The position numbers and the translations under genes are program-made. From Geodermatophilus dictyosporus (GTDB lineage Bacteria; Actinomycetota; Actinomycetes; Mycobacteriales; Geodermatophilaceae), in contig NZ_FOWQ01000001.1 in NCBI RefSeq assembly GCF_900115505.1, positions 620,001 through 684,000 of the forward strand: a stretch of 64,000 nt of DNA, written 5' to 3'. Shown here piece after piece: positions 42,266-50,789 of this stretch; within the stretch, counting starts at the first letter, position 1; the number at the start of each line of letters is the position of its first letter. The notes below the pieces were generated by a model, which was not told where the DNA came from, searched no databases, and saw only the letters and a program-made list of their open reading frames with translations.

Positions 42266-42892
42266 TCAGTCCCCCGTGTCCGGGCCCTCCTCGACGGGTA
42301 CCGGCAGCGACACCACGACGACGGACCCGCCGGCGGCCGGCAGCTCCAGCCGCACGGTCCCGCCGGCGTGCCGCACCGCCTCGGGCGAGCGCACCAGGTC
42401 GTCCGCGGTGACGGGTGCCCGCCGGCCACCCGGCACGGCGGGCGGCGGTGTCAGCCCCACGAGCAGGTCGAGGTGGGTCGGCGACCAGGTGAGCGACACC
42501 GACAGCGTCCCGGACCCCCGCGCGGCCGCCACCACCTCCCCCAGCACGCAGCGGACCGCCGCCGCGCCCTCCGGTGCGAGCTGCTGCTCCGGGCCGGAGG
42601 CGGCGAAGCGGACCGAGCCCCCGGAGGCGCGGAAGCCACCCAGCAGGTCGGCCGGCGCGACGGAGCCGGTGCCCCCGGCGACCCGCGGGGACCCGGTCGC
42701 GCGCAGCGCGTCGAAGACCGCGCCGCTGGACCGGGTCAGGCCGCGCAGCGCCCGCGCGGCGGCCACCGGGTCCTCCCGGACCAGGTGCTCGGCGGCGCGG
42801 GCCCGCGCGTGCACCAGGGCGGCCTCGCGGACGAGGGCGCTGTGCCCGTCGCGGACGTCGAGGGTCCCGGCGGCGTGCTGCTGGACAGGCAC
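42266..42892 (-). CDS. Degenerate histidine-kinase-like protein (DHp/HATPase remnant fold)
   Basis: A 208-residue cytoplasmic protein. The N-terminal helices ALVREAALVHARARAAEHLV look like a dimerisation domain, and the second half (VRCVLGEVVAAARGSGTLSVSL, then HLDLLVGLTPPP, VRHAGGTVRLELPAAGGSVVVV) follows the strand order of a GHKL ATPase as in NarL-type sensor kinases. The phosphoacceptor His (ELHD), the N-box Asn and the G1 DxG motif are not recognisable, so kinase activity is unlikely. No response regulator is nearby. The start GTG at 42890-42892 follows ACGGAGC. The fold call is moderate. Confidence 0.55.
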   Translation of the reverse strand: MPVQQHAAGTLDVRDGHSALVREAALVHARARAAEHLVREDPVAAARALRGLTRSSGAVFDALRATGSPRVAGGTGSVAPADLLGGFRASGGSVRFAASGPEQQLAPEGAAAVRCVLGEVVAAARGSGTLSVSLTWSPTHLDLLVGLTPPPAVPGGRRAPVTADDLVRSPEAVRHAGGTVRLELPAAGGSVVVVSLPVPVEEGPDTGD

Positions 42893-43049
42893 GGGGCTCC
42901 GTTCCGTGGGCTTGCGTCGGGCGGCCGGTGCGGGCGGCCCCTGCCGGCCGGCGGTGACACCCGGGGAACGAGCCGCACCACGGACCGGGTTCCACGGTGC
43001 GTGGTCCGGGTCCGGGGTGGCCACGGCCAGGGGCGGGCATGATGGCCAG

Positions 43050-43778
43050 GTGCTGGTCACCGAGGACCGGGGCGACGTCGCCGTCCTGCGCATCGAGCAC
43101 GGCCGGGTCGGCGCCCTCGACGTGGAGCTGCTGGACGCCCTCACCGGGGCGGTCACCGCGTCCGACCGGGCGCTGGTCGTCACCGGCAGCGGCTCGTCGT
43201 TCTCCGCCGGGGTCGACCTGCGCCGGGTCCTGGACGGCGGCCGGCCCTACACCGAGCAGCTCCTGGCGGCGCTCTCCCGTACGTTCCGCGCCGTGTTCGA
43301 CCACCCGCGGCCCACGGTCGCGGCGGTCAACGGGCACGCGATGGCCGGCGGCTGCGTCCTGGCCCTCGCCTGCGACCTGCGGCTCATGTCGGGCGGGCGG
43401 ATCGGCTTGCCCGAGCTGGCGGTGGGCGTCCCCTTCCCGACGGCCGCCCTGGAGATCGTCCGGCACGCGCTCGGCCCCCGGGCCGGCCGCCTGCTGCTCG
43501 GGGCGGACTCCGTCGACCGCGAGCGGGCGCTGGCCCTGGGGGTGGTCGACGAGCTGACCGGGCCCGGCGAGCTCCTGCCGCGGGCGGTCGCGCTGGCCGC
43601 CGAGCTGGCCGCGCGGTCACCGGAGGCCTACCGGCTGGCCAAGGTCGCTCTCCACCGCCCGGCGGACGCGGCGATCGAGGCGCGCGCCGGGGACGACGCG
43701 GCCGTCGTCGACGGGTGGGCGTCCGACGACACCCGGTTGCGGATCGAGGCGGCGCTCGCCGCACTCGCCCGGCGCTGA
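43050..43778 (+). CDS. Enoyl-CoA hydratase/isomerase-family protein
   Basis: A 242-residue crotonase-fold enzyme acting on an acyl-CoA. Oxyanion-hole segments SSFSAGVDLRRVL and NGHAMAGGCVLALACD are present. The Glu of hydratases that follows GGGC (Glu144 in rat enzyme) is Val here, while the second Glu is kept in GLPELAVGVPF, the pattern of enoyl-CoA isomerases rather than hydratases. The start GTG at 43050 is chosen by fold start (LVTEDRGDVAVLRIEHG); the ribosome site is weak. Monocistronic between divergent and convergent neighbours. Confidence 0.82.
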   Translation: MLVTEDRGDVAVLRIEHGRVGALDVELLDALTGAVTASDRALVVTGSGSSFSAGVDLRRVLDGGRPYTEQLLAALSRTFRAVFDHPRPTVAAVNGHAMAGGCVLALACDLRLMSGGRIGLPELAVGVPFPTAALEIVRHALGPRAGRLLLGADSVDRERALALGVVDELTGPGELLPRAVALAAELAARSPEAYRLAKVALHRPADAAIEARAGDDAAVVDGWASDDTRLRIEAALAALARR

Positions 43779-43787
43779 GACGGAGGA

Positions 43788-43827
43788 GGAGCCCGCCCGC
43801 GGCCGGAGCGGTGGGCACACGGGCTCC
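43788..43827 (+). terminator. Possible hairpin after the enoyl-CoA hydratase-like gene
   Basis: GGAGCCCG (43788-43795) and CGGGCTCC (43820-43827) can pair as an 8-bp stem around a GC-rich 24-base loop, ten bases after the stop. A weak terminator at best. Confidence 0.4.
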
Positions 43828-43913
43828 CGCCATCCGGCCGTGACCCGGCACCGACCCTGCTGCCCCTGCCCTGCCTGCCTGCACCTCTGCCCGGCACCGT
43901 CGAGGAGGCCTCC

Positions 43914-44591
43914 GTGGACCTGCACCTGCCCCGGAGCGCGCTCGTCACCTTCGACCTGTTCAGCGCGCTGGTGGACTCCCGCGCAGGCGGGTCGGCGGTC
44001 TTCGCCGGCCTCGCCCGACGGCGCGGCTGGCCGGTCACGGGCGACCGGGTCCACGACGTGTGGGACCGGCGCAACAAGGCCTCCCAGCGCGACCTGGCGA
44101 CGTGGGTCCCCTTCGCCGAACACTCCCGGCGCGCGCTCGCCGGCGCCTACGCCGAACTGGGGCTCGCGGGCGACCCGGGCGAGGACGTCGGGCTCCTCCT
44201 GGGCAGCGTGGGCGACTGGCCGCTGTGGCCCGACGTCGCCACGGGGCTGCCGGCCGTCGCCCGGCACCGGCGCACCGGCATCCTGTCCAACGTCGACGAC
44301 GACGTCTTCGCCCGCACCCGCGTCGCCGCGCTCGCCCGGGAGGCCGAGGTGCTCACCTCAGAGCGGCTGCGCGCCTACAAGCCCGCCCCCGAGATCTACC
44401 ACCGCGCCCGGGCCTCCGCGGGCGAGATCGTGCACGTGGCGAGCTCGGCCCGGGACGTGCGCGGAGCGCTGGAGGCCGGGATCCCGGTCGTCCGCCTCCG
44501 CCGCCCCGGCCACCACGTGGACCAGGACGGTCCCGCCCCGACGGTGGAGGTCGACGACCTGCACGCGCTCCTCGCCGTCCTCCGCGGCTGA
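43914..44591 (+). CDS. HAD-superfamily hydrolase (haloacid-dehalogenase type II-like)
   Basis: A 225-residue cytoplasmic hydrolase. Motif I is LVTFDLFSALVDS with the nucleophile Asp near residue 14, motif II TGILSNVDDDVF near 125, the Lys of motif III in RLRAYKPAPEIYHRA and motif IV acids in VASSARDVRGALEAG. It is closest in style to (S)-2-haloacid dehalogenase-like members but may equally be a phosphatase; the substrate is not readable. The start GTG at 43914 follows GAGGAGG. Confidence 0.82.
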   Translation: MDLHLPRSALVTFDLFSALVDSRAGGSAVFAGLARRRGWPVTGDRVHDVWDRRNKASQRDLATWVPFAEHSRRALAGAYAELGLAGDPGEDVGLLLGSVGDWPLWPDVATGLPAVARHRRTGILSNVDDDVFARTRVAALAREAEVLTSERLRAYKPAPEIYHRARASAGEIVHVASSARDVRGALEAGIPVVRLRRPGHHVDQDGPAPTVEVDDLHALLAVLRG

Positions 44592-44611
44592 GTCGGCAAC
44601 CGGCCGCGCGG

Positions 44612-45169
44612 TCAGGCGCCGGCGGTGGTGGGGTCCCCGGCGGTGTCCTCCGGCGGGGCGGCCGGGGCTGCGGTGACGCCGGGGCGGCCGCGGCGCCCGA
44701 GCTCGACGGTGAGGAGAGACGTGGCCAGCCCGGTGGCGAGCGCAGCGAGCGCCCAGGCCGGCCCGCGCCGCTCGATGCCCAGCGCGCGGTCCAGGGAGAG
44801 CTCACCGGGGCCGGTCTCGGCCAGCGCCGTCACCGCGGCGATGAGGACGGCGTTGTACTCCCACCCGCCGTTGGCGTTCCACGGGCCGTTGGGCAGGTGC
44901 ACCTTGCGGATGGCGGTGGTCATCACCCCGGTGACCGCGGACGCCGCCAGCGGCGTGGCCAGGCCGGCGGCCAGCAGGGCGCCGGCGGCGGTCTCGGTGG
45001 CCCCGGCGAGCGTGGCGTGCACCTTCGCCGGCCGCATCTCGAGCGCCTCCATCATGCCCTCGGTGCCGGCGCGGCCCGGCCCGCCGAACCAGCCGAGGAG
45101 CTTCTGCGTGCCGTGGCCGGCGAGGAGCCCGCCGATCAGGAGCCGCGCTCCCAGACGTCCGATGCTCAT
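44612..45169 (-). CDS. DoxX-family membrane protein
   Basis: A 185-residue protein with four to five membrane helices. The opening RLGARLLIGGLLAGHGTQKLLGWFGG and the later NGPWNANGGWEYNAVLIAAV are hallmarks of DoxX. Relatives act in oxidoreductase complexes or in thiol/oxidative-stress systems; the function here is unproven. The start ATG at 45167-45169 follows GGGAGGGGAC. The C-terminal 25 residues are a polar Ala/Pro tail. Confidence 0.88.
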   Translation of the reverse strand: MSIGRLGARLLIGGLLAGHGTQKLLGWFGGPGRAGTEGMMEALEMRPAKVHATLAGATETAAGALLAAGLATPLAASAVTGVMTTAIRKVHLPNGPWNANGGWEYNAVLIAAVTALAETGPGELSLDRALGIERRGPAWALAALATGLATSLLTVELGRRGRPGVTAAPAAPPEDTAGDPTTAGA

Positions 45170-45266
45170 GTCCCCTCCCGGGGTTCGGGTCCGTGGGGAC
45201 AGCCTGCCCCATCGCGCGGTGGCGGGCGCAGGCACGGCTGCCGCCGGGGCGGATCGGGCGGGGGTG

Positions 45267-45923
45267 TCACGGTGGGGTGGGCGCGCAGCGGGCGCGCAGG
45301 ACGGGGACGCCGGGGCCGGTCAGGTCGTCGCAGTAAGCGATGCGGCCCGCCATGGCCATGGTCAGCGCGACGGTCGTGCCGCTGACGAGCGGGCCGGCGC
45401 CGGTGGTGAAGGGACCGTCGGTGGCCTCCAGTCGCAGGCCCGCGATCGTGCTGCGGCTGGTCACGGTGAAGTCCCGGCGGGCGTACGAGCGGGCCACCGC
45501 GGTGACCGTGTCCACGGGCGGGGTGCGGAGGAGCCCGAGGGGACGGCGGACGTCCTGGGCGTGCACGACGACCTCGCCGAGCCACGCGGCGGTGGGCCCG
45601 GGCGCCGAGGTGGTGCTGGTGAGGACGCGGCGGAACCGCTCGAGCGTCTCGGCCGGCGTCGCGCCGCGGTGCTCGGCCAGGCGCCGCTCGTTGTGCAGGT
45701 CGAAGTCGAACCGTGCGCCCAGCACGCTGGCGGTCCAGCGCACCGGGCCGGTGCTCCCCGCCGCGGTGAGGTGGGCGACGACCTCCTCGACCGTCCAGCG
45801 GCCGCACAGCGAGGGCCGCGCCCACTGGGCGTCGTCGAGACCGGCGAGGTCGTCGGCGAGGGCGGCGCGCTCGGCGTGGGCGGCCGCCCAGAGAGCGCCG
45901 CGAGCGGGGGTGGCATCCGCCAC
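45267..45923 (-). CDS. Maleylpyruvate isomerase-family mycothiol-dependent enzyme (DinB-like fold)
   Basis: A 218-residue member of the DinB/MDMPI family. The N-terminal four-helix bundle shows SLCGRWTVEEVVAHLTAAG (first metal His near residue 50) and WLGEVVVHAQDVRRPLG (second His and Asp near 120), the zinc site of mycothiol-dependent maleylpyruvate isomerase. The C-terminal half fits the SCP2-like domain. It probably uses mycothiol as thiol cofactor, consistent with an actinobacterium; the substrate is unknown. The start GTG at 45921-45923 follows GGAGGTCCCC. Confidence 0.85.
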   Translation of the reverse strand: MADATPARGALWAAAHAERAALADDLAGLDDAQWARPSLCGRWTVEEVVAHLTAAGSTGPVRWTASVLGARFDFDLHNERRLAEHRGATPAETLERFRRVLTSTTSAPGPTAAWLGEVVVHAQDVRRPLGLLRTPPVDTVTAVARSYARRDFTVTSRSTIAGLRLEATDGPFTTGAGPLVSGTTVALTMAMAGRIAYCDDLTGPGVPVLRARCAPTPP

Positions 45924-46042
45924 GGGGACCTCCGGTGCTGGGGAACGGGCTCCCCGACGTCGACTCCGGCCGGGTCCCGGAGTCATCGGTCCCACCGGTG
46001 GACGTCGATCGCACGCCGGCCCGCCCTGTGAGGATCGGCCGG

Positions 46043-46225
46043 GTGAGCCGTCCGCCGGAGCTGGTCAGGGGCCTGTCCGTGCTGCGCGTCGTGTCCGATG
46101 GCGGGGACACCGCCGTCGCCGAGATCGAGGTCGTGGGCCCCTCGGACGGGCCGGATCCGCTCGCCGGCTACGTCGCCCGGGGCTCGAGGAACTCCAGGCG
46201 GTTGCCGAACGGGTCGGCGGCGTAG
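46043..46225 (+). CDS. Possible small protein or gene fragment, 60 aa
   Basis: GTG at 46043 opens VSRPPELVRGLSVLRVVSDG then GDTAVAEIEVVGPSDGP, with strongly actinobacterial codon use and plausible strand-like segments, but the last third runs antisense through the end of the convergent VOC gene. No family is recognised and the ribosome site is weak. It may be the 5' end of a gene whose remainder was lost, or chance. Confidence 0.25.
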   Translation: MSRPPELVRGLSVLRVVSDGGDTAVAEIEVVGPSDGPDPLAGYVARGSRNSRRLPNGSAA

Positions 46226-46554
46226 CAGCGGTCGTGGCCGGGGAAGTCGTCGTCCCAGGTGACCGGGTGCCCGGCGTCCTCCAGCCGGCGGGCCAGCGCG
46301 ACCAGGCCGTCGACGAGCAGCCCGGGGTGCGCCTTGCGCGCCGGCGCGAACGGCTCCTCGACACCGAGGTGCACCTCCAGCGCACCGCCGCGGAACCAGC
46401 ACCCGCCGCGCGCCGCCAGCACCGGCGGCTTGGCGAGCTCCCGCATGCCGAGCACCCCGCCCCAGAAGGCGCGGCAGGCGTCCTCCCCACCGGGCGGGAT
46501 CGCCAGCTGGACGTGGTGGAGGGGCCGGAGGGTGAAGTCGTCGTCCCGGCTCAC
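46168..46554 (-). CDS. VOC-family glyoxalase-like protein
   Basis: A 128-residue single-domain vicinal-oxygen-chelate protein: LRPLHHVQLAIPPGGEDACR at the start with the first His ligand, GGALEVHLGVEEPF in the centre with the second His, and YAADPFGNRLEFLEP at the end with the Glu ligand. It may be an isomerase or resistance-type binding protein; the substrate is unknown. The start GTG at 46552-46554 follows GGGAGCAGCCCAC. Confidence 0.85.
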   Translation of the reverse strand: MSRDDDFTLRPLHHVQLAIPPGGEDACRAFWGGVLGMRELAKPPVLAARGGCWFRGGALEVHLGVEEPFAPARKAHPGLLVDGLVALARRLEDAGHPVTWDDDFPGHDRCYAADPFGNRLEFLEPRAT

Positions 46555-46808
46555 GTGGGCTGCTCCCGTCTGGCGCAGGACGCGCCGGTGTCGGCCGGTC
46601 CCGAGGTCGATGGCGTGCCGATCCTGCCGGACCTCGTCGAGCCGGCGGTGCACCGTCCGACGGTGTCCGAGCCGCACGACCGGACCGGGGACGCCGCATC
46701 CCCGGAGTCCGCGTCCAGGGGGAGGTGCAACGGCGTCCCGTGCCGGGAAGGAGACTCCGACAGCGGGACGGGGTGTCCCGGCAGACGACAGGGACGAGGG
46801 TGGAGATC

Positions 46809-49037
46809 GTGAGTGACGCAAGCGCTACCGGTGGACTGCAGGTCGACCCCGCACTGCGCGACTTCGTGGCCGACGAGCTGCTGGCCGGGCTGGACCTGGA
46901 GCCGGCGTGGTTCTGGTCGACCCTCGCCGAGCTGGACGAGCGCTTCGCGGGGCGGGTCGGGCAGCTGCTGGCCCGCCGCGACGAGCTGCAGCAGCAGATC
47001 GACGGCTGGCACCGCGAGCACGGGGCCGGCGACGTCGCGGCGCTGGAGGCGTTCCTCACCGAGATCGGCTACCTGCTGCCGCTGGAGGAGCCCACGGTCT
47101 CGGTCACGCGGGTGGACCGGGAGATCGCCGAGGTGCCCGGCCCCCAGCTCGTGGTGCCGGCGACGGTGCCGCGGTACGCCCTGAACGCCGCGAACGCCCG
47201 CTGGGGCTCGCTCTTCGACGCCCTCTACGGCACCGACGCCCTCCCGACCGAGCACGAGCCGGCCCGGGGCTACGACGAGCGGCGCGGCGCGCAGGTCATC
47301 GCCGAGGCCGACCGCCTGCTCGACCGCTTCTTCCCGCTCGCCGAGGGCAGCCACGCCGACGTCGTCGCCTACCGGGTGCCCTCTCCCGGTGAGCTCGCCG
47401 TCGACACGTCCGCGGGGAGCACCGGCCTGGCCGACCCGGCGCAGTTCGCCGGGCACCGGCCCGGGGACGGCGACCGCCCGGCCGCGGTGCTGCTGCGCCG
47501 CAACGGCCTGCACCTGGAGCTCCGGATCGACCCGTCGACGCAGGTGGGGACCCAGCACCACGCCGGGGTGTCCGACGCCGTGCTGGAGTCGGCGGTGAGC
47601 ACCATCGTCGACCTGGAGGACTCGGTCGCCACGGTGGACGGGCCGGACAAGGTCGGCGCCTACCGCACCTGGCTGGGGCTGCGCACCGGCGAGCTGACGG
47701 CGACGTTCGGCAAGGGCGGGAAGACGGTGACCCGCGAGGTCCACGGCGACCGCACCTACGTCGGGGCCGACGGCGGGGAGCTCACCCTGCCCGGCCGCTC
47801 GCTGCTGCTGGTGCGCAACGTCGGGCACCACATGCGCCTGGACGCCGTCCGCACCGCCGACGGCGAGCCGCTCCTCGAGGAGGTCCTCGACGCCCTCGTC
47901 TCGGCGACCGCCGCGCTGTACGACCTGCGCGGCCAGGGCCGGTTCACCAACACCCGGACCGGCAGCGTCTACATCGTCAAGCCGAAGATGCACGGGCCGG
48001 ACGAGGTGTCCCTGTCGGTGGAGCTGCTCGCCGCCGTGGAGCAGGCGCTCGGCCTCGAGCCGACCACCCTCAAGATCGGCATCATGGACGAGGAGAAGCG
48101 GACGTCGGTCAACCTGGAGGCCTGCATCGCCCGCGCGGCCGACCGGGTCATCTTCGTCAACACCGGCTTCCTCGACCGCACCGGCGACGAGATCCACACC
48201 GACTTCGAGGCCGGCCCGGTGGTCCGCAAGGACGCCCAGCGCTCGCAGACCTGGCTCACGACCTACGAGGACCGCAACGTCGACGTGGCGCTGCGGGCCG
48301 GGTTCGCCGGGCAGGCGCAGATCGGCAAGGGCATGTGGGCCAAGCCCGCCGCCATGCGCGAGATGCTCGACACCAAGGGCGGGCACCCGAGGGCCGGGGC
48401 GAACACCGCGTGGGTGCCCTCGCCGACCGCGGCGACGCTGCACGCGCTGCACTACCTGGAGACCGACGTGCTCGCCGTGCAGCGGGAGCTGGCGAAACGC
48501 CCGCTGGCCGACCGGCGCGGCCTGCTCGTGCCGCCCGTGCTCCCGGACGGCGGCGCCGGCCTGCCCGAGGAGGACAAGCGCCACGAGCTGGAGACCAACG
48601 CGCAGTCGATCCTGGGCTACGTCGTGCGCTGGGTCGGGCTGGGCATCGGCTGCTCGACCGTCCCGACCCTCGAGGGCGTCGGCCTGATGGAGGACCGCGC
48701 GACGCTGCGGATCTCCAGCCAGCAGATCGCGAACTGGCTGCACCACGGGCTCGTCGAGGAGGGCCAGGTGCGCGAGACCTTCGCCCGGATGGCGGCGGTG
48801 GTCGACGAGCAGAACGCCGGCGAGCCGGGCTACCAGCCGATGTGCGCCGACCTCGACGGGAGCCCGTCGTTCCAGGCGGCTCTCGACCTGGTCTTCTCCG
48901 GGCGGCGGGAGCCGAACGGCTACACCGAGCGGGCGCTGACCACCTGGCGGCAGCGGGCCAAGGCGACCGGGGGCGGCGAGGAGGCCGAGACCCGCGACGC
49001 CGTCGTCGCGGACGGCGCGCCGAGCCCGGCGTCCTGA
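46809..49037 (+). CDS. glcB: Malate synthase G
   Basis: A 742-residue cytosolic enzyme that condenses glyoxylate with acetyl-CoA to malate, the second step of the glyoxylate route, also used for glycolate. Length and inserts match the G isoform (E. coli GlcB 723 residues). Clear signatures are YALNAANARWGSLFDALYG, VDLEDSVATVD (metal/glyoxylate Asp-Glu), KPKMHGPDEV, IGIMDEEKRTSVNLEAC and RVIFVNTGFLDRTGDEIHT. I choose GTG at 46809 with GGAG just upstream; GTG at 46800 is nine bases longer. It is followed by a GlcG-like gene in the same orientation. Confidence 0.95.
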   Translation: MSDASATGGLQVDPALRDFVADELLAGLDLEPAWFWSTLAELDERFAGRVGQLLARRDELQQQIDGWHREHGAGDVAALEAFLTEIGYLLPLEEPTVSVTRVDREIAEVPGPQLVVPATVPRYALNAANARWGSLFDALYGTDALPTEHEPARGYDERRGAQVIAEADRLLDRFFPLAEGSHADVVAYRVPSPGELAVDTSAGSTGLADPAQFAGHRPGDGDRPAAVLLRRNGLHLELRIDPSTQVGTQHHAGVSDAVLESAVSTIVDLEDSVATVDGPDKVGAYRTWLGLRTGELTATFGKGGKTVTREVHGDRTYVGADGGELTLPGRSLLLVRNVGHHMRLDAVRTADGEPLLEEVLDALVSATAALYDLRGQGRFTNTRTGSVYIVKPKMHGPDEVSLSVELLAAVEQALGLEPTTLKIGIMDEEKRTSVNLEACIARAADRVIFVNTGFLDRTGDEIHTDFEAGPVVRKDAQRSQTWLTTYEDRNVDVALRAGFAGQAQIGKGMWAKPAAMREMLDTKGGHPRAGANTAWVPSPTAATLHALHYLETDVLAVQRELAKRPLADRRGLLVPPVLPDGGAGLPEEDKRHELETNAQSILGYVVRWVGLGIGCSTVPTLEGVGLMEDRATLRISSQQIANWLHHGLVEEGQVRETFARMAAVVDEQNAGEPGYQPMCADLDGSPSFQAALDLVFSGRREPNGYTERALTTWRQRAKATGGGEEAETRDAVVADGAPSPAS

Positions 49038-49090
49038 GCACGGTCCGTCCCCCGACACCCGCCACCCGTCCCCGACCCGGAGGAGCCGCC

Positions 49091-49519
49091 ATGGCCATCG
49101 ACCTGCAGACCGCCCGCACCGTCATCGAGGGAGCGCGGGCCGCCGCCCGCGAGAAGGACCTCAAGCCGCTGACCGTCGTCGTCCTCGACGCCGGCGGCCA
49201 CGTCGTCGCCGCTGAGCGCGAGGACGGCTCGTCCACCAAGCGGTTCGAGATCGCGTTCGGCAAGGCCCACGGCGCGATCGCGCTCGGCCTGGGCTCCCGG
49301 GCCCTCATGGCCCGGGCCGAGCAGCAGCCGTACTTTATCGCCGCCGCCACCGCGGCGGTCGGGGGCTCGCTGGTCCCGGTCCCGGGCGGGGTGCTCGTCC
49401 GGGACGGGTCCGGGACGCTGCTCGGCGCCGTCGGGGTCTCCGGGGACACCTCCGACAACGACGAGGCCGCCGCCGTCGCCGGCATCGAGGCGGCCGGTCT
49501 GCAGGCGCAGCCGGACTGA
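49091..49519 (+). CDS. GlcG/HbpS-family heme-binding-like protein
   Basis: A 142-residue protein of the GlcG/HbpS (DUF336) family: DLQTARTVIEGARAAAREKD, LTVVVLDAGGHVVAAERED and GALLGAVGVSGDTSDNDEA-type ending are typical. Members bind heme or corrinoids and oligomerise; GlcG lies in glycolate operons of enterobacteria. Here it directly follows malate synthase G (53 bases), so it is part of a glycolate/glyoxylate unit. The start ATG at 49091 follows GGAGGAGCCGCC. No signal peptide is visible. Confidence 0.87.
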   Translation: MAIDLQTARTVIEGARAAAREKDLKPLTVVVLDAGGHVVAAEREDGSSTKRFEIAFGKAHGAIALGLGSRALMARAEQQPYFIAAATAAVGGSLVPVPGGVLVRDGSGTLLGAVGVSGDTSDNDEAAAVAGIEAAGLQAQPD

Positions 49520-49577
49520 GCACCGAGGCCCGGCCGGGGACCCCCGCATCCCCGGCCGGGCCCCGGCTTCCTGCGAG

Positions 49578-49596
49578 TGAGGTGAGGCTAACCTCA
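49578..49596 (+). promoter_or_regulatory. DtxR/IdeR iron box at siderophore-binding gene
   Basis: TGAGGTGAGGCTAACCTCA matches the consensus iron box at 16 of 19 positions and is a strong dyad. It ends four bases before the ATG at 49601. TAACCT (49589-49594) within it can serve as the -10 hexamer, so a bound repressor would block the promoter directly. Confidence 0.8.
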
Positions 49597-49600
49597 CCGC

Positions 49601-50623
49601 ATGTCGAAGAGGTCGTCCCTGCCGCGCCCGCCCCGTCCCGCCGTCCCCCTCGCCGTCCTGGTCCTGACCGCGGTGCTGACCGCCTGCGGCGGCTCGGCGG
49701 ACGACGGGTCCGCGGCGGCCGCCGAGACGTCCCCCGCGCAGGGCTTCCCGGTGTCCATCGAGAACCGGTTCGGCACCACCGAGATCCCCGCGGAACCGCA
49801 GCGCGTGGTCACCGTCGGGTTCAACGACCAGGACTTCGTGCTGGGCCTCGGCGTGACCCCGGTCGGCGAGCGCGAGCTCCTGGGCGACTACGACGCTCCC
49901 ACCCGCCCCTGGGCGCAGGAGCTGCTCCCGGCGGAGGAGATCCCCACCGTCGGGGGTGCGGAGATCGACGTCGAGGCCGTCGCCGCCCTGGAGCCCGACC
50001 TGATCGTGGGCGTGTACTCCTTCATGGACCAGGCGGTCTACGACCAGCTGTCGGGCATCGCGCCGACGCTCGCGCAGACCGACGAGTACGCCGACGGCGC
50101 CACCCCGTGGCAGGAGCAGACCCTGCTCATCGGCCGGGCGCTCGGCCGCGAGGAGGAGGCGCAGCGGCTCGTCGACGACGTCGAGGGCCGGTTCGCGCAG
50201 GCGGTCGAGGGCAACCCCGACTTCGCCGGCCGCTCGCTCGCCGTGGACCTGACGGGCGTCGGCTCGGGCCACTACCTGCTCGGCGCGGACGACCTGCGCA
50301 CCCAGTTCTTCACCGACCTCGGCTTCACCGTCCCCGACGCCAGCACCGACGTCAGCCTGGAGCGGCTGGACCTGCTGGAGGCCGACGTGCTGGCGGTGAA
50401 CGGGTACGACCGGGCCGACGCCGACGCGGACTCGCTGTTCTCCGCCCTCGACGTGGTGACCCAGGACCGCACCGTGCTGCTCGGCGGCTACTCCGGCGAC
50501 GTGTCCGCCGCGCTCGGCTTCGGCAGCCCGCTGTCGCTGCCCTACCTGCTCGACGAGGTCGTGCCGGCCCTGGCCGCCGCCGCCGACGGCGACCCGGCCA
50601 CCGCGGTCCCGGCGCTCGGCTGA
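49601..50623 (+). CDS. Iron-siderophore ABC transporter substrate-binding lipoprotein
   Basis: A 340-residue lipoprotein of the periplasmic-binding-protein III (FepB/FhuD/DesE) family. The lipobox is VLTAC near residue 28; the mature domain has QRVVTVGFNDQDFVLGLG, LEPDLIVGVYSFMDQ and the long connecting helix expected of the class. It binds ferric siderophores outside the cell and hands them to a permease not present in this window. The ATG at 49601 has no ribosome site and lies just downstream of an iron box and a -10-like hexamer, suggesting a leaderless mRNA. Iron-repressed expression is expected. Confidence 0.9.
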   Translation: MSKRSSLPRPPRPAVPLAVLVLTAVLTACGGSADDGSAAAAETSPAQGFPVSIENRFGTTEIPAEPQRVVTVGFNDQDFVLGLGVTPVGERELLGDYDAPTRPWAQELLPAEEIPTVGGAEIDVEAVAALEPDLIVGVYSFMDQAVYDQLSGIAPTLAQTDEYADGATPWQEQTLLIGRALGREEEAQRLVDDVEGRFAQAVEGNPDFAGRSLAVDLTGVGSGHYLLGADDLRTQFFTDLGFTVPDASTDVSLERLDLLEADVLAVNGYDRADADADSLFSALDVVTQDRTVLLGGYSGDVSAALGFGSPLSLPYLLDEVVPALAAAADGDPATAVPALG

Positions 50624-50789
50624 GCGCTCGACGCACCCGGGGCCACCTCCGGCGGTCCTGGCGTCCGGCACCCGACGTCGAGCGTCCCCGTCCCGGCCTC
50701 CGCCACCACCGGCCGGTGCGATCCGGTCGGTCGACCCGGGGGTCCCGTCGGCGCTCCAGCGCGGGCACGGCGACCAGGGCGCCGGCTCG

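Noticed and set aside
50625..50684. Inverted repeat CGCTCGACG / CGTCGAGCG after the siderophore-binding gene
   Set aside because: The 9-bp arms are 42 bases apart; a terminator is possible but the loop is too long to claim one with confidence.
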